In this document: positions 36,741 through 47,909 of the stretch, one piece after another
Position numbering within the stretch: the stretch's first letter is position 1
Layout: each line of letters opens with the position of its first letter
NCBI GenBank assembly: GCA_011634665.1
Contig: WAEK01000001.1
Location: 821,501-885,500 of the forward strand
DNA length: 64,000 bases
From: Mortierella sp. BCC40632
Lineage: Eukaryota; Mortierellomycota; Mortierellomycetes; Mortierellales; Mortierellaceae
Reading direction: 5' to 3'
Made by a program: the position numbers and the translations under genes
Notes under the pieces: generated by a model
Database searches by the model: none
The model's input: the letters and a program-made list of their open reading frames with translations, nothing else
Told to the model about the DNA's origin: nothing

Positions 36741-39700
36741 GTCTGAGGTTGTGTCTGAAGTTGCGACTGTGACTGCGACTGCTGGAGCTGAGGTCGGTGC
36801 TGTTGTTGCTGCTGCCGTTGCTGTTGCTGTTGCTGATGTTGATGTGGCTGTTGTGGTACCTGTTGCATGATCTGCTGAGGCAGCTGGTGGAGAAGATGCA
36901 TCTGCTGAGGTGAGTATCCCGAGCGCTGCTGCTGCTGCTGCTGCTGCTGCATTATCTGCTGTGGAGTTGGTATCGGATATGGAGCCTGTCCAAACTGTGG
37001 GTTTTGCGGGACAGCTGATACTGGACCACTTAAAGGCTGTCCAAAAGAAGGCCCCATCTGGGAAGGTCCCTGAGCAACTCCAGCAGGCGTTGATTGTCCA
37101 TTCTGACCAAATGGTGGCTGGGGTAGCTGCCCTTGCTGTTTAGGCTGCTGTTTAGGCTGCTGTTTAGGTTGCTGAGGTTGGACCGATCCCTGTTGACGAG
37201 GCACTTGAGGTTGTTGAGGCTGATAGGTCGACAAAGGCTGTTGAATATAATTAGAAGCCATTGGTTGAGCCGGCTTCTGGGAAGGGGTGCTTGGGGCTGA
37301 TCCTTGGAGAGGGATCTGCTGCATCTGAAAAGTAGGTGATCCATAATCAAATCCTGTTGCGCCAGCCATGCTTTGATTTCCAAGTCCTAGATGTCGCGTC
37401 ACCGGAATGCCACCGCTTTCGATCGAATCTCGTGCCCCAGGTATGGCTGATGGTGGAGGAGGCGGAGAGGTGGCGCTAGTCATTGTTGTGCTGGATTCAT
37501 TTTTGGAGCGGCGACGTCTCCTTGAAGGAACTGGACTGGTAATCACCGCTTGGTTGGTATTAAGACTTAAGTGCTCTGCAGCAATATGATTCTGTAAACC
37601 AAGTTCCGTTGGAAACACACTACAAGTAATCAAAATCCAATAAACAGATTAAGAGCGATTCATAAAGGAGAAAGCTTCTCTCCTCTCACAGGTACTAGAA
37701 ACATCAGCTCAGCAAAGACTTACGCTGCGCATTGAGACTTTGAATTCGGTGGAATGATAGTACAATAGAACTGTTGTGTATCGAGAAAGGCAAGCGTCGA
37801 AGGAGCGATTGTAGGCGGAGCCTGATGTAGAAGCTTTTGCTGCTGCTGCTCTGTCGATCCCGGTGGGAGTCTCATTGATGCCGTCGAAGGGAGATCGGGA
37901 ATCAATTGGTCAGACTTGCGTTTCCCATGCTTGGGTCCCGGGGAATTCTCGCGCGATGCATCCGCGGACGCTGGTGCTGCATCTGGGGGAGAGCTTGCTC
38001 GAGAAGATGTCGTCTTGCTTGACACGCGTTTCTCGATCTTATCCATCTTGTCTAACATAGAAACACTGGGAAGTTTCTTGATGACAAGCGGTGTCGGATA
38101 TAGCTCTAGATCCTCGGTTCCATTGCCTCCTGCACCTGTGTAATCTGGTGGAAGACAAGCTGACCAGTTTTTGATTCTACTGAGACTTTTTTCCGACTCA
38201 TGATAGCGCTGTTCACATATGTAGATCGCCTGCCCTTCCCTCCAGCTCTTTGGACAACCACGAACATAATCTTTGGCATAGAGGACATAGCACTTATCGA
38301 GTATTTCATCCATGACGTGCTCATGCATCCCCGAGGTCTTGACAACCTCATTTTCATAAAACCGGCTAGTGTAAGGGTGCACGATATGCTCTGGCCTCTG
38401 AAACCATGAAGCGTCGATCCATATGCGGCCACTGTTTGCAGAATTTGAAATATCATAACGTTAACAAAAAAGATTCGAAAAGAATACATATTCAATCAAT
38501 GAGGTATGTAACGTACTCTTCATCCTCCCAGATCCCAAAAATAAGACCAACGGTAGGTTTGGACGGCTCGATTAAATTCCGAATATGTACAAAATCGCCT
38601 GTCGTTCAAAAGAGAAACAAAATTAGGCGCTGAAGGTATTCTTAGAACAATATTGCCAGTTGATGAGCGTCAATAGAGTTGCGTACCAATGTTGTAAGTC
38701 TCGCCTCGGTGATCGATCTTGTCAAACTCTCGAATGTGCTGCCGCATAATATTATACTTTTGTGGACGACCTTTCATCTTCCTTCCGGTCTCCTTGTAGA
38801 ATAGTCGCTACAATACACCAAAGAATATCCAGATGATCGATTAGGACCGGTTTAGAGTGGAATGGCCCCTATAAAAGAAGAAAAAACTATCATCAGTTTA
38901 CCTGCAGTTCCAGTGCATCCAGGTAAACGCCCGAGCCCTCAGCGTTATACTGCTTTGCGTTATCAAACATCCGATTAACATCGTCTTCAAAGCTTTCTGC
39001 TGTGGTATATAAGCCCATATCGATCTTCCTCTGGATTTCCGAGATGGCGATTGGTTTTGATATCTAGCCGTTTACGGAAGAAGAGGAGAGATTGGTAGTT
39101 TTTGAGTACAACCAACTGGTCGATAAGTTGTTTCTAAAGGCCATCTGCCACTACCACTAAAAACAGTACATGGGGGGGGGGTATGTTCCATCAAAGTTAT
39201 TACCAGTTGATAATAGTCTGGATACAGCTCATGACTAGGGAGCTCTAGAAAAAGCATCGAGTACTTTCTCCCACTGTCAAACCCCACAAATGATCGCAAA
39301 TTATTAGTCACTTATATCGGGCTTTGGTTTTTTTTTTTTTTTTTTTTTTGTTTCTTCATTTTCTCCATGAGAGTTAATTGGTCGCACCTTTCGTCCTTGT
39401 GGTTCCTGATCGAATTCAGAAGCCGATTACAGGTCTCGGCACTGAACTGTGGGAGGTAAGAAGGAAAAAAATTTCCAGACAGGACGGGTCAATTTGTCAG
39501 TAGATTGTTAGTCGTAGAGAGACAACCAGGTTGTGGAGATAAACAAATAAAGGAAAGGAAAGGAAAGAAACCGTGCGAAGAGAAGGGTTTCGGATGGCAC
39601 TTCTAGGCTGAACTTGCCTCTTCCTTCTTTTGTCGCTGCGCTGTATCGCCAATGAGTGCCTTGAGAGCAGCTGCAATGTATTTCTATTGACAAAATAGTT

Positions 39701-40402
39701 GCTGAGTCGTTAGCTCAATCTGTGGGGTCGACATAGTAATTTTCAGTTGGTAAAATCAGTTTGACCGATGATTGGCCATGGGACGCACCTCGAGTGTAGT
39801 GGCGTCCTTATGAATGAGTGATCCCTCAATGTTGTAGATCTTTGCGTTGGTTGTCAGAGTTCTGAGGTCGTTTGCAAAGTTTTCTATTTGGTTGCCACTG
39901 TATTCGCCACGCTCGAGTTTTTCCTGTTCCAGAAAGTGTAAAGTGTCCCACGATGGATAAAAAATAAAGAAGAAAAAATATAAAGAAATTGCGTCAGTGA
40001 AAAAAAAAAAAAAAAGACCAGACTTGCTCTGATGTCAACAAGTCATCCATACCTCTATAACATCGAACGCAATCGGATTCTTGATGACTCCGTAGTAGTC
40101 TGGGTAGATATCACGATCAGGTAGCATCATGAAAAGCTCGGCTATGACTCGGCCGCTATGAGTGGGGGAGGGGGTAGACCGACAGCAGAGGCAGTGCAGG
40201 GTCAGGAAGCAGGAAAGATGAAGAGCCTCTGAGCACACTTTCGGACAGTCCTTTGCATAGCGTGTCGGCATTACCCCTTGTCGGTCAGGCCTTGTAGCCT
40301 GTCGAGGATTTGACTCATGGCTTCTTCCTTGTTGGTGAGATTAAGTCCTTCCGCTATGGAGCCTGGGCCCCTAGCTCCTGACGAGCTCTTCTTGCGAGGC
40401 AT
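34415..40402 (-). CDS. Rsc1/Rsc2-type double-bromodomain, BAH protein with Gln-rich tail
   Basis: Model: complement(join(34415..34455, 34564..37619, 37724..38431, 38517..38598, 38687..38807, 38902..39063, 39204..39273, 39388..39446, 39618..39683, 39789..39923, 40053..40155, 40275..40402)), 1,576 aa, all phases consistent. Bromodomain 1 is at residues about 44-140 (PDRDIYPDYYGVIKNP; acetyl-lysine Asn in AKIYN at about 108). Bromodomain 2 is at about 150-285 (SHELYPDYYQL; Asn in KQYN at about 227). A BAH domain is at about 275-400 (FVHIRNLIEPS, GRIWIDASWFQRPEH). A C2H2-like motif (C-x10-C-x12-H-x4-H) spans 530-562. About 1,000 residues of Gln/Pro-rich tail follow. This order matches yeast Rsc1/Rsc2, acetyl-histone-binding subunits of the RSC chromatin remodeller. 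Intron 4 is GC-AG (donor gcaagt); GT alternatives give stops. The final exon adds only 13 residues and the stop. Confidence 0.93.
36050..36960 (-). repeat. Poly-Gln coding repeats and (QQLP)n minisatellite
   Basis: Within the tail exon of the Rsc-like gene there are several CAG/CAA runs (about 36055-36125, 36255-36300, 36670-36740, 36930-36955). There is also a 12-bp tandem repeat encoding QQLP at about 36500-36590. Mixed codons mean these are not pure trinucleotide tracts throughout. Confidence 0.9.
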
Positions 40403-41399
40403 GGTCGCTTCTGCTCGAGCGAAAGATGATCAAGGTCCAATGCCAAATGAGAAGAAAAGATGCTCAAGTTGAAATTGTAGGGCGGCTAAGCGATCTCGCC
40501 GAGCTGAGTTAGAGCTGACCTGAATCCTCCCAGGTGGCGACAGACACTTGCGATTCAACAGTCGCTCGGTCAGGGGATGGCGATGGCTGGATGGGGCCGT
40601 GTGCGAATGAAACTAGGAAAACTGCAGCAGGGTGCGGCAATCTAGACAGGGTGGAGAGGATTCGAGGAGGCGATTAGAACTGGATGAAGGACAGGATCGG
40701 TGCAGGCGGGCGGGAGCAGAAAACAATGGTATGGGAGTGGACGGGCGCAGGAGTAGCATCGAGAATGATCTATGGAAAGGGGACGCGTCGCCTCGAACAC
40801 TGATACACTCGCAAAAGCCATGAAGACGATTGGTAGGATCACCATCGTCAATAGTAGACTCCTCGCACGGTCATCCATGATGGCGATCAACTGTCGGCAG
40901 CAAGCCATCAGTAAGGCCATGTAAGTCGCACAGTACACCATCAGCTCATCCATGAAGCGATTCGAGCCCGGGATGCGGGTCTGGGAACCTTTGTGCCGTA
41001 GTGAGGGCAAACAAGAGGGATGGAACTGCAGGGCTAGGATTAGAGCGAGCGTGTCTGTGTGTTTGTGTGATGGGCGAATGCTCAAGTGAGTGGTGCAAGA
41101 CGAGAAGGTCGAGAAAGGTAGGGGCGGGGATGCATGGCGTACTAACGGAACAGAGTGGGCGCGTTGGCGAACAGTGACGGACGCAATGGCAGACGCAGTG
41201 GTAGGCAGGGGGAATAGGCAGGCGTGGTAGAGGTAGTCGGATGTTGGGCGGGAAGGGGGCAGTCGCGCATCAACGATTGGGCTTGCTCCCTTTGGGTGAT
41301 GCATGCACCATTTGCCCTTTCGGTCGCCTGAAAAAAAATTAGACCACCAAAGCCACCTGTCGGCTCTACTCGGTCTCTCACTCCTTGGGGGTTGGAAGC

Positions 41400-41432
<33 letters not shown>

Positions 41433-42941
41433 AGAGAGAGAAAGGGAGAGACTGAGAATCACGTGTAGGTTCTTCGGCTCTGCCTGTCTCATGGATGCCA
41501 TCCTTCATCGGATCCATTTGAGATCAGCTCCTCTGTCAACACTTCCTTCTGGACCGGGTGACCAAGGCCTGCTGCAGCTCTACGCCTCGTGCAATCCAAG
41601 CTGCAGCATATGCTCGGCGTCTACTCCAACGTCTCCATCCTGACAAAACTTGGCGTCTCTCCTGCAAGGGAACTCCGCCTTCCCGGGCTGTATTCCAGGG
41701 GTTCCATTCCACTATCAGCCATTTAACGCTATACTTGCTATCTCCGAGAAAGAAGATGCTTGTACTGCAATTACATGACTACTATAGCGATACAATTCGC
41801 TGCTCATATGACGCTGATAAGAAGGCCGTGATAAAGATACCCCGACAATCAAGCATGCAATTTCGACATAGTTTCCATGAGGGCTCTCTTTGACAGTGTT
41901 TTAAGTGATTATTGGGTTCGATTCGCTAGCCTGAGTCCACTCGGAAACTTGTCAAGTGACAACAAAGGAGCCTAAGTATTCTCCATTTCAGATGTTTTTG
42001 ACCTCAGATTGCGCTGCTTATTTGAAGATTAACACCCCCCTTCGCAGTAACCCCGTGCAACGGACCGTGCATAATCCTCGAAAATAAGAATGGAAAAAAC
42101 AAAAACAGATGAAATGGAGAATAGAAGGACTTACTACTTTGGTCTAATGAGCCTATCTTCACCAAGGGACCAGTATCTCGTGGACCGCTCAAACCGACAA
42201 AGGACGATCCTCCGGCTTGATACCCTCTTTGTGTGGCAGAGATTTTCGCCCACGATAAGTCCAAATGGGGGAAGATGTGGACCCGATACTGCATCAAAAT
42301 CTAGTCACCTCTTCCCTCTGGAACATTCCTTTTCTTTTGGGACGATAGGAACCCTATTCCATTAGGTGTTGAGGATTAAGCATATCGCTTCTCAATGAAA
42401 GGTCCACTTTAGAAGTAAGGACAGCTGTCTAATGCTCAGTCCAGACTCTGACAGTTCTTTTGTTCATGCTCTCCTCGCCCGCGAGTCCTTGAATCGCCAT
42501 GATGGTATCTCATAGTCGTGTTGACATCTGTTTGGTCCATTTACTAGGTTAGCAAGCGTTCACGAACCTTGTGCAACCACCGCGGGATTGAAGTGATGTA
42601 GGACCGCACTTCCAACATCGGAGACAGCGATAACAACCTTTGAGAGCGTGACCTGATGGCCCCAGCGCTGTCTATGTAAGCCAGTCCCACTAAAGCCCCG
42701 ACCAGAAGGTTAATGACGAGACTCCTTGACAAGTCCGTGAGGCCGTCCACAATTTTATGACATCTCTTTTTCTTGGGATTGCGAGACCCATGAACATTAG
42801 TTGTGTCATTGACGAGTCAAGAGCCGACCAGTGGAAAAGAGGTCCTATAAGGAATAGCTTTTGTTTTTTCACTCATCTAGAGAGCCAGTATGATTTGCAG
42901 TATGATTAGTGTCCACTTTGCCCCACACTCCTGGCATTCTA

Positions 42942-42980
<39 letters not shown>

Positions 42981-44019
42981 TACCTGCTCCTTGTTTTAGA
43001 TGGAACGCGAATCCGTTCTTCTTTATCCATTGAAAGGCTCTTGCAATAGTTCAGATTGCATATTAGGCGACCTTCTTTACGCTATCCCTGGTTTTGCCGC
43101 ATCAGGGATTGGAACCGTCTACAGTAGTAGAATCAGTAGTTTAGAGTTAAACCTATGTCTCGTTGAGAATATCTTGCTAATAGTAGACACCGTAAGTTGG
43201 ATCATAGCTGATTCGCGAATTAATGGACCCCTGTCGTGAATAATACAACTATTTGTGTACTCTGTTCCTGACTGGTAGATGGACCAAGTGGTCAGGAGTC
43301 AGGAATCAGGTTTTCCAAAGTGCAGTTGCGTCTTTGCTAATTGTTGCTGGATTTATAAATATATGCAATTGAGTCGGTTGTGCTTTGTTACAGATTCAGT
43401 TTAGCAGGACAAAAGAGCCAACTGTCGCATGCTTGGTCACATAAACACATCCTCACTTTGATATGTATTTTGTGTAAAGAGTAGCTGTTAAGAGTAGATC
43501 TATCGATTCAAGTGATACAGCTCAACAACTACAAAATGGTCATTAGGGATTGAGTACCTCACTGGAGCTTCTCAACCACACAGTATGGACGAATTGCAAC
43601 AAATACACAAGCTGAACAAGACATTCATTTTCTTTCGCAACATCTTTTGTTGAATAAGACTGAGCGTCTAGTGTATTTTCTATCCTTACAACGATCCTTC
43701 CTCTAGAGAAGCAGTAGAACATCCTCTTCTGGCGCTCTAGCCTGTTGAATCGCCATCGTCCTATTGCTGATGGTTTGCCCATATAAACTAGCTCAATGCC
43801 GACATAGTATCCTTGCTCCGACTCTCTAGACTCAATAATTTCAAGGCGGACAAAACCTCTTTTTTTTTTAAAAAAAAAATATATATATATAAATACAGGA
43901 GACATTCAAACTCAAAATTTCGCTCGTGTTCTTTCAAAACTGGGGCCCGCCCGCGCTTTATTAGTGCCAGGGAACTTCAACGGAAGAAAGAGACTTCAGC
44001 TTGCATGAAGTCGGTTCAA

Positions 44020-44052
<33 letters not shown>

Positions 44053-44568
44053 CGACGTGGACGATGAAGTTGATCAGATCCAACCTCGCAGCCTCCTGGC
44101 TGCCTCTCACCACCGCCGCCCCGGCCCACCGGCCCCACCCGGCCGCGCCGCTCCCCTTTTTTTTTTTTCTTAAAAAACGATAGTATCGAAAGGGGCTTCA
44201 GGGGAGGAGGGGGATAAAGTATATGGCCCGGGGGGTGAAGGAAGATGATACTCCCTCCATCTCTCAACTTCACCCAATCCAACCCTCCCCCCCTGGTGCA
44301 CCCTCCCCTAGTACAGCGCATTTGCACTGGCCCGACCGCCCGGTTCCATCCCTACCACCCTCAGACAGAGAAGGGGGGAGGGGGCGACGCGGGGGTTGGG
44401 TTGGGGAGGGGGCTTCAGTTAATATGAGTCCCTCACCATTCCACATTGGTGCAACACAACCAATATGTAGCGGGAGCAGGGGTCTTCAGCGTGTAGAATG
44501 AAAATAAACTAAAAAAAAATAAAAATAAAAAAAAAAAGGATCTTTGTTGCTCGTTGGAGTAAGACTCC

Positions 44569-44604
<36 letters not shown>

Positions 44605-44632
44605 TAAATAAGAGATGGAGAGGTGAGAGAGG

Positions 44633-44696
<64 letters not shown>

Positions 44697-44850
44697 GGAG
44701 GAGGAGAGAAAAAGCCAACACAGATACTGAACAAATGTTTTACAAGATACAAAAAAAAAAAAAAAAAGGCGCAAAACAAAAAGGCTGAGAGAGGAAAAAA
44801 AGAAAAAAAGAAAAAAAAGAAAAGAAACACAAAGAGCACAGATGACCACT
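40403..44850. other. Intergenic region with degenerate protein-like fragments
   Basis: The first about 1.1 kb is the probable promoter and leader of the Rsc-like gene. From about 41.9 to 43.9 kb the sequence becomes AT-rich, and the minus strand shows isolated protein-like stretches but no complete gene. Poly(A) tracts lie at about 41401-41430, 42944-42976 and 44023-44051. A GC-rich patch lies at about 44080-44420. A GA tract at about 44636-44692 precedes the four-TM gene's stop. Confidence 0.5.
43543..43880 (-). pseudogene. Unrecognised protein-like open frame, probably a relic
   Basis: An open minus-strand frame of roughly 105 codons (GFVRLEIIESRESEQGYY to WLRSSSEVLNP, then stop) has balanced, non-repetitive composition unlike the surrounding shadows. 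It begins next to an A/T palindrome with no ATG or clear splice acceptor. I recognise no domain. A gene fragment or decayed mobile-element piece is the best guess. Confidence 0.25.
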
Positions 44851-45804
44851 CTAGGGCATATATGTAGGTGGTGCAGCTGATGGGATGGTGGTAGGCGCAG
44901 GAGATGGCTCTGTGGCACCTGCAGCAATGGTGGTGGTGGAGGTGGTGGCTGGGCCTGCTGTTGGCGAAGCAGATGTTCTTGAACTTGAACTTGAACCTGA
45001 GGCGGGCGTGGGCGCAATGGTTGGCGTCGGCGCTGAGGACCCAGAAGGCTGTCCTGATGTTGACCCTGATGAAGATCCTGACGAAGAGGCCGTGACGGTG
45101 TAGTCGGGTGCAGGGAGGTTGGGGGGTGTATAGTAGTAGACGCCATCCGGCCGAGCGGTCATGTCAATGATATAGGGTTGGTCCTTTGGTCGGTGAGGCA
45201 TGTAGGCGGGCAGAGGCTCCATCTCGACTGCGCTTGGGCCTGACTCGGGTCCTCCACCGAGCTGGTTGGTGCTGACATTACCGTTGCCATAGAGCGAAAG
45301 GTCAGGCTGGTATCGGATAGCACTCTCGGCGATGCGTTCTTCAGCTTGGACTTGAAGCTTGGTTTGGTAGTCGATGTCTCGACTCCTTCGGAAAGTGATG
45401 ATGGATTCAAAGATCAATATGATCGCCCATGTGATTTCTGCAGAACAGATGCCAATCTGGATCTCACACCGCCTGGGGTTGTGCCCGTAGGTGGCGCCGT
45501 TGCAGCCTCCGCGCTGGTTGATGCGGACGAGAAGAGAGACCGAGTAGATGAGACCGATCGTGGTGAGGATCCAGGCGAGGGCGATGCGGTTGACAGGCGA
45601 CCATTCCCTGCGGCCAAAGAAAGAGTAGAGAGAGGCAATAAAGAGGATGGCATTGATGCCAAGCTGCTGCGAGCCCATGTAGGTTGGTTCAGACCATACG
45701 CTATTAAAGTCAAAGGCACCGTCGGCCATGCGCAAGGAGACGGTGATGGCGATGAAGCATCCGAACGAGAGGATGGCTAGGAGAGCCCTTAGAAAGGGCA
45801 GAGT
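44851..45804 (-). CDS. Four-TM (MARVEL-like) membrane protein with PPxY tail, 5' end unresolved
   Basis: A single long frame ends at 44851. Four hydrophobic segments are visible: LPFLRALLAILSFGCFIAI, LGINAILFIASLYSFFG, IALAWILTTIGLIYSVSLL and EITWAIILIFESIITF. This is a MARVEL-like tetraspan layout with a cysteine-containing loop between TM3 and TM4. A cytosolic-type tail of about 170 Ser/Pro/Thr-rich residues carries LPAY and a terminal PPTY motif. The first ATG in frame (45729) would cut off TM1, so the true start is probably in an upstream exon. A plausible acceptor (ctacaag) lies just before 45804, directly after a 170-bp CT tract (coding sense). I could not place exon 1. It is probably a plasma-membrane or cell-cortex protein; function unknown. 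Confidence 0.65.
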   Translation of the reverse strand, partial: TLPFLRALLAILSFGCFIAITVSLRMADGAFDFNSVWSEPTYMGSQQLGINAILFIASLYSFFGRREWSPVNRIALAWILTTIGLIYSVSLLVRINQRGGCNGATYGHNPRRCEIQIGICSAEITWAIILIFESIITFRRSRDIDYQTKLQVQAEERIAESAIRYQPDLSLYGNGNVSTNQLGGGPESGPSAVEMEPLPAYMPHRPKDQPYIIDMTARPDGVYYYTPPNLPAPDYTVTASSSGSSSGSTSGQPSGSSAPTPTIAPTPASGSSSSSRTSASPTAGPATTSTTTIAAGATEPSPAPTTIPSAAPPTYMP

Positions 45805-45822
45805 CTTGTAGAGAAAGAAAAG

Positions 45823-45998
<176 letters not shown>

Positions 45999-46442
45999 GA
46001 ATATGGGGTGAGGATGAGGATTGGGATGGATGAATGCAGAGGAAAGAAAGAAACGAAAAAGAGAAGCGATGACCGTCCTTTTTCTTTTCTTTGAAAAAAA
46101 AAAAAAAAAAAAAAAACGGGCGGTCACTTGAGGGTGGGGAGAGTGGGCGGAGATGCGTTTCGGCGACGGAGAGAGACCAAGAGAGAGACCGAGAAAGAGA
46201 GAGAGAGAGAGAGCGAGAGAGAGAGTCGACGTGGGCTGTGTGAGAAGAGGAAGAAACGGAAAAAAGAAAAAAGTCACTATCCTCTTCCTCCTCTCCGGGA
46301 AGAAGTACACAGACCTTCGACCATTGGGAGTAAACAGGTTTTCTCCCTTCTCTCTCTGCATTTCCTTCTTTTTCTTCTTTTTTCTTCTTCCCTTCTCTTC
46401 ACTTGCCTTCCTCCATCCGAATCCATGTGCACCACTACCACA

Positions 46443-47560
46443 CTACACTATCACACGTCGCACACAGCCCGCTGATCCACAGGAAAGGGTGCAGCCCAGT
46501 TTCACGAAAGCAAAGGTTGAGCTGTACTTGAGCTGTTTGCTGCCCAGCATGGGGAGGATACAAAAAGGTGTGTGGAAGGCATGCGAACGATGTCCAAATG
46601 AGGACGTTTCCCTTGAAAACGTCAATGCATGACTTGCTACAGTGTTAGGAGCTTGATCCGCCATGCTCGTTCTCGCCGTTCTAGGTTGTATCCTACCATC
46701 TGGCTGTGGACTCGGAATGGTTTCCACAAGTCTTTTAAGGGATAATTTAGAACAAAGGTCTGTGTTGGAAATGCCAGTCGTAAACACCAGCATCATATCG
46801 GAAGCATCCACCTATAGCTGAACCATAGAGAATGTTCGTTGATAAAGTTATGACTAAGGCGATGAATCTTCATGCTTAGATGCTGTGTGGCGAAATCATC
46901 TTGACGGAGTCCATGCAAAGCTGTTCTACTCTACCATGGTGAAGATCAGCAGCGTAGGAGTAGCTGACAAAATTGGACGAGGAAGACATTGGTTAGATGA
47001 TACTTCTCCTGTAAAAACTAGGCTGTACCCCTCCATACTTTTGTTTTTGTCTTTCATCTCGTGATTTTCCAAAGTCGCGTTTATCCAAGCGAGCCACGAA
47101 CTTGTTGTACTTTGAAAGTAAAAGTCGATTGGGCCTTGGTATACGGACACATCAAACGCGATGGAGAACCGTTGAGACAGGGCAGGGAAGGGCCTGATAT
47201 AGCTGGGATACGAATGACCGTATTCAGGATTCTTGACCACGAAGTTCAATGAACTGCATTTTATCTACAGACTTTTGATCAGTCTATTGCATCAAACTAT
47301 CCGTCATCAAACTCGACCATGAGAGAGCTAATAAAGAGTAGGGCTCGCAGTCCAGGATCGCAAGAACGCAATAATAAATCTTTCTCACCAGAGGAAGAAC
47401 ATCAAGTCCACTATTCCAACACCAACAAACTGCACTCCAAGGCCGCCGAGGAGGATCCTTAGATATTTACCCGTTGTTTGCGAACAATGGGGGAGTTGGC
47501 TTATGACGACCGACCCAGATTTAACCCTACATGCCCTCGTACAGTAGAAGGATTGGAAAA
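46443..47560 (-). pseudogene. Possible multi-exon gene or gene relic, unknown product
   Basis: Three minus-strand segments look protein-like and can be joined in phase. The first is about 47560-47384, containing the hydrophobic stretch LLGGLGVQFVGVGIVDLMFF after a T-tract acceptor. The second is about 47258-46940, containing FDVSVYQGPIDFYF and SSWLAWINATLEN. The third is about 46825-46443, starting VDASDMMLVFTTG. Joins: gtgaga donor phase 2 to tgcag|t, then gtagag donor phase 0 to ctatag|gtg. No start codon is placed and no domain is recognised. A decayed copy or a lineage-specific membrane protein gene are both possible. Confidence 0.28.
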
Positions 47561-47732
47561 AAAAAAAAAAAAAAAAAAAAATTAGTCTAGAACCCTGGTG
47601 ATGACCTCATACTTATCCAGGTTCCATTGGTCTTTCCTCCAAGATCCTCGGACGAAACCTCGATTGGACAACCAAAGAGAGATAAGCATGTTTATTTTTT
47701 AGGCTCCGAACAGAATGAAAATAGAGGCACAC

Positions 47733-47801
47733 GCTAAAATGTGAACCCTGGCCTTCTCCGTCGTGTGGTTACCAGTCCAGCAAGCTATACCTGGGTCGCG
47801 T
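47733..47801 (-). other. Degenerate tRNA-like (Pol III A/B box) sequence
   Basis: On the minus strand an A-box-like TAGCTTGCTGG (77-87 of the 47.7-kb block) and a B-box-like GGTTCACATTT (47737-47747) are spaced as in a tRNA. AAGGCCAGGGTTCA resembles a variable loop and T-arm start. The acceptor and T stems do not pair, so this is not a functional tRNA. A tRNA pseudogene or SINE head is plausible. Confidence 0.25.
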
Positions 47802-47909
47802 TGGCGCAAAAAAGTCGAGCGTTTTTTTTTTTTTTTTATTACTTGTTGCTTCGTCTAGTGTCTCTAGTGTACAAGTCTTGACAGCAAAGAAAAGAAAAAG
47901 GGCCCCTCC

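Noticed and set aside
40642..41517. 291-codon minus-strand frame upstream of the Rsc-like gene
   Set aside because: Contains a poly-Phe run from an A tract and low-complexity His/Ser/Pro sequence. It looks like leader DNA and matches no family.
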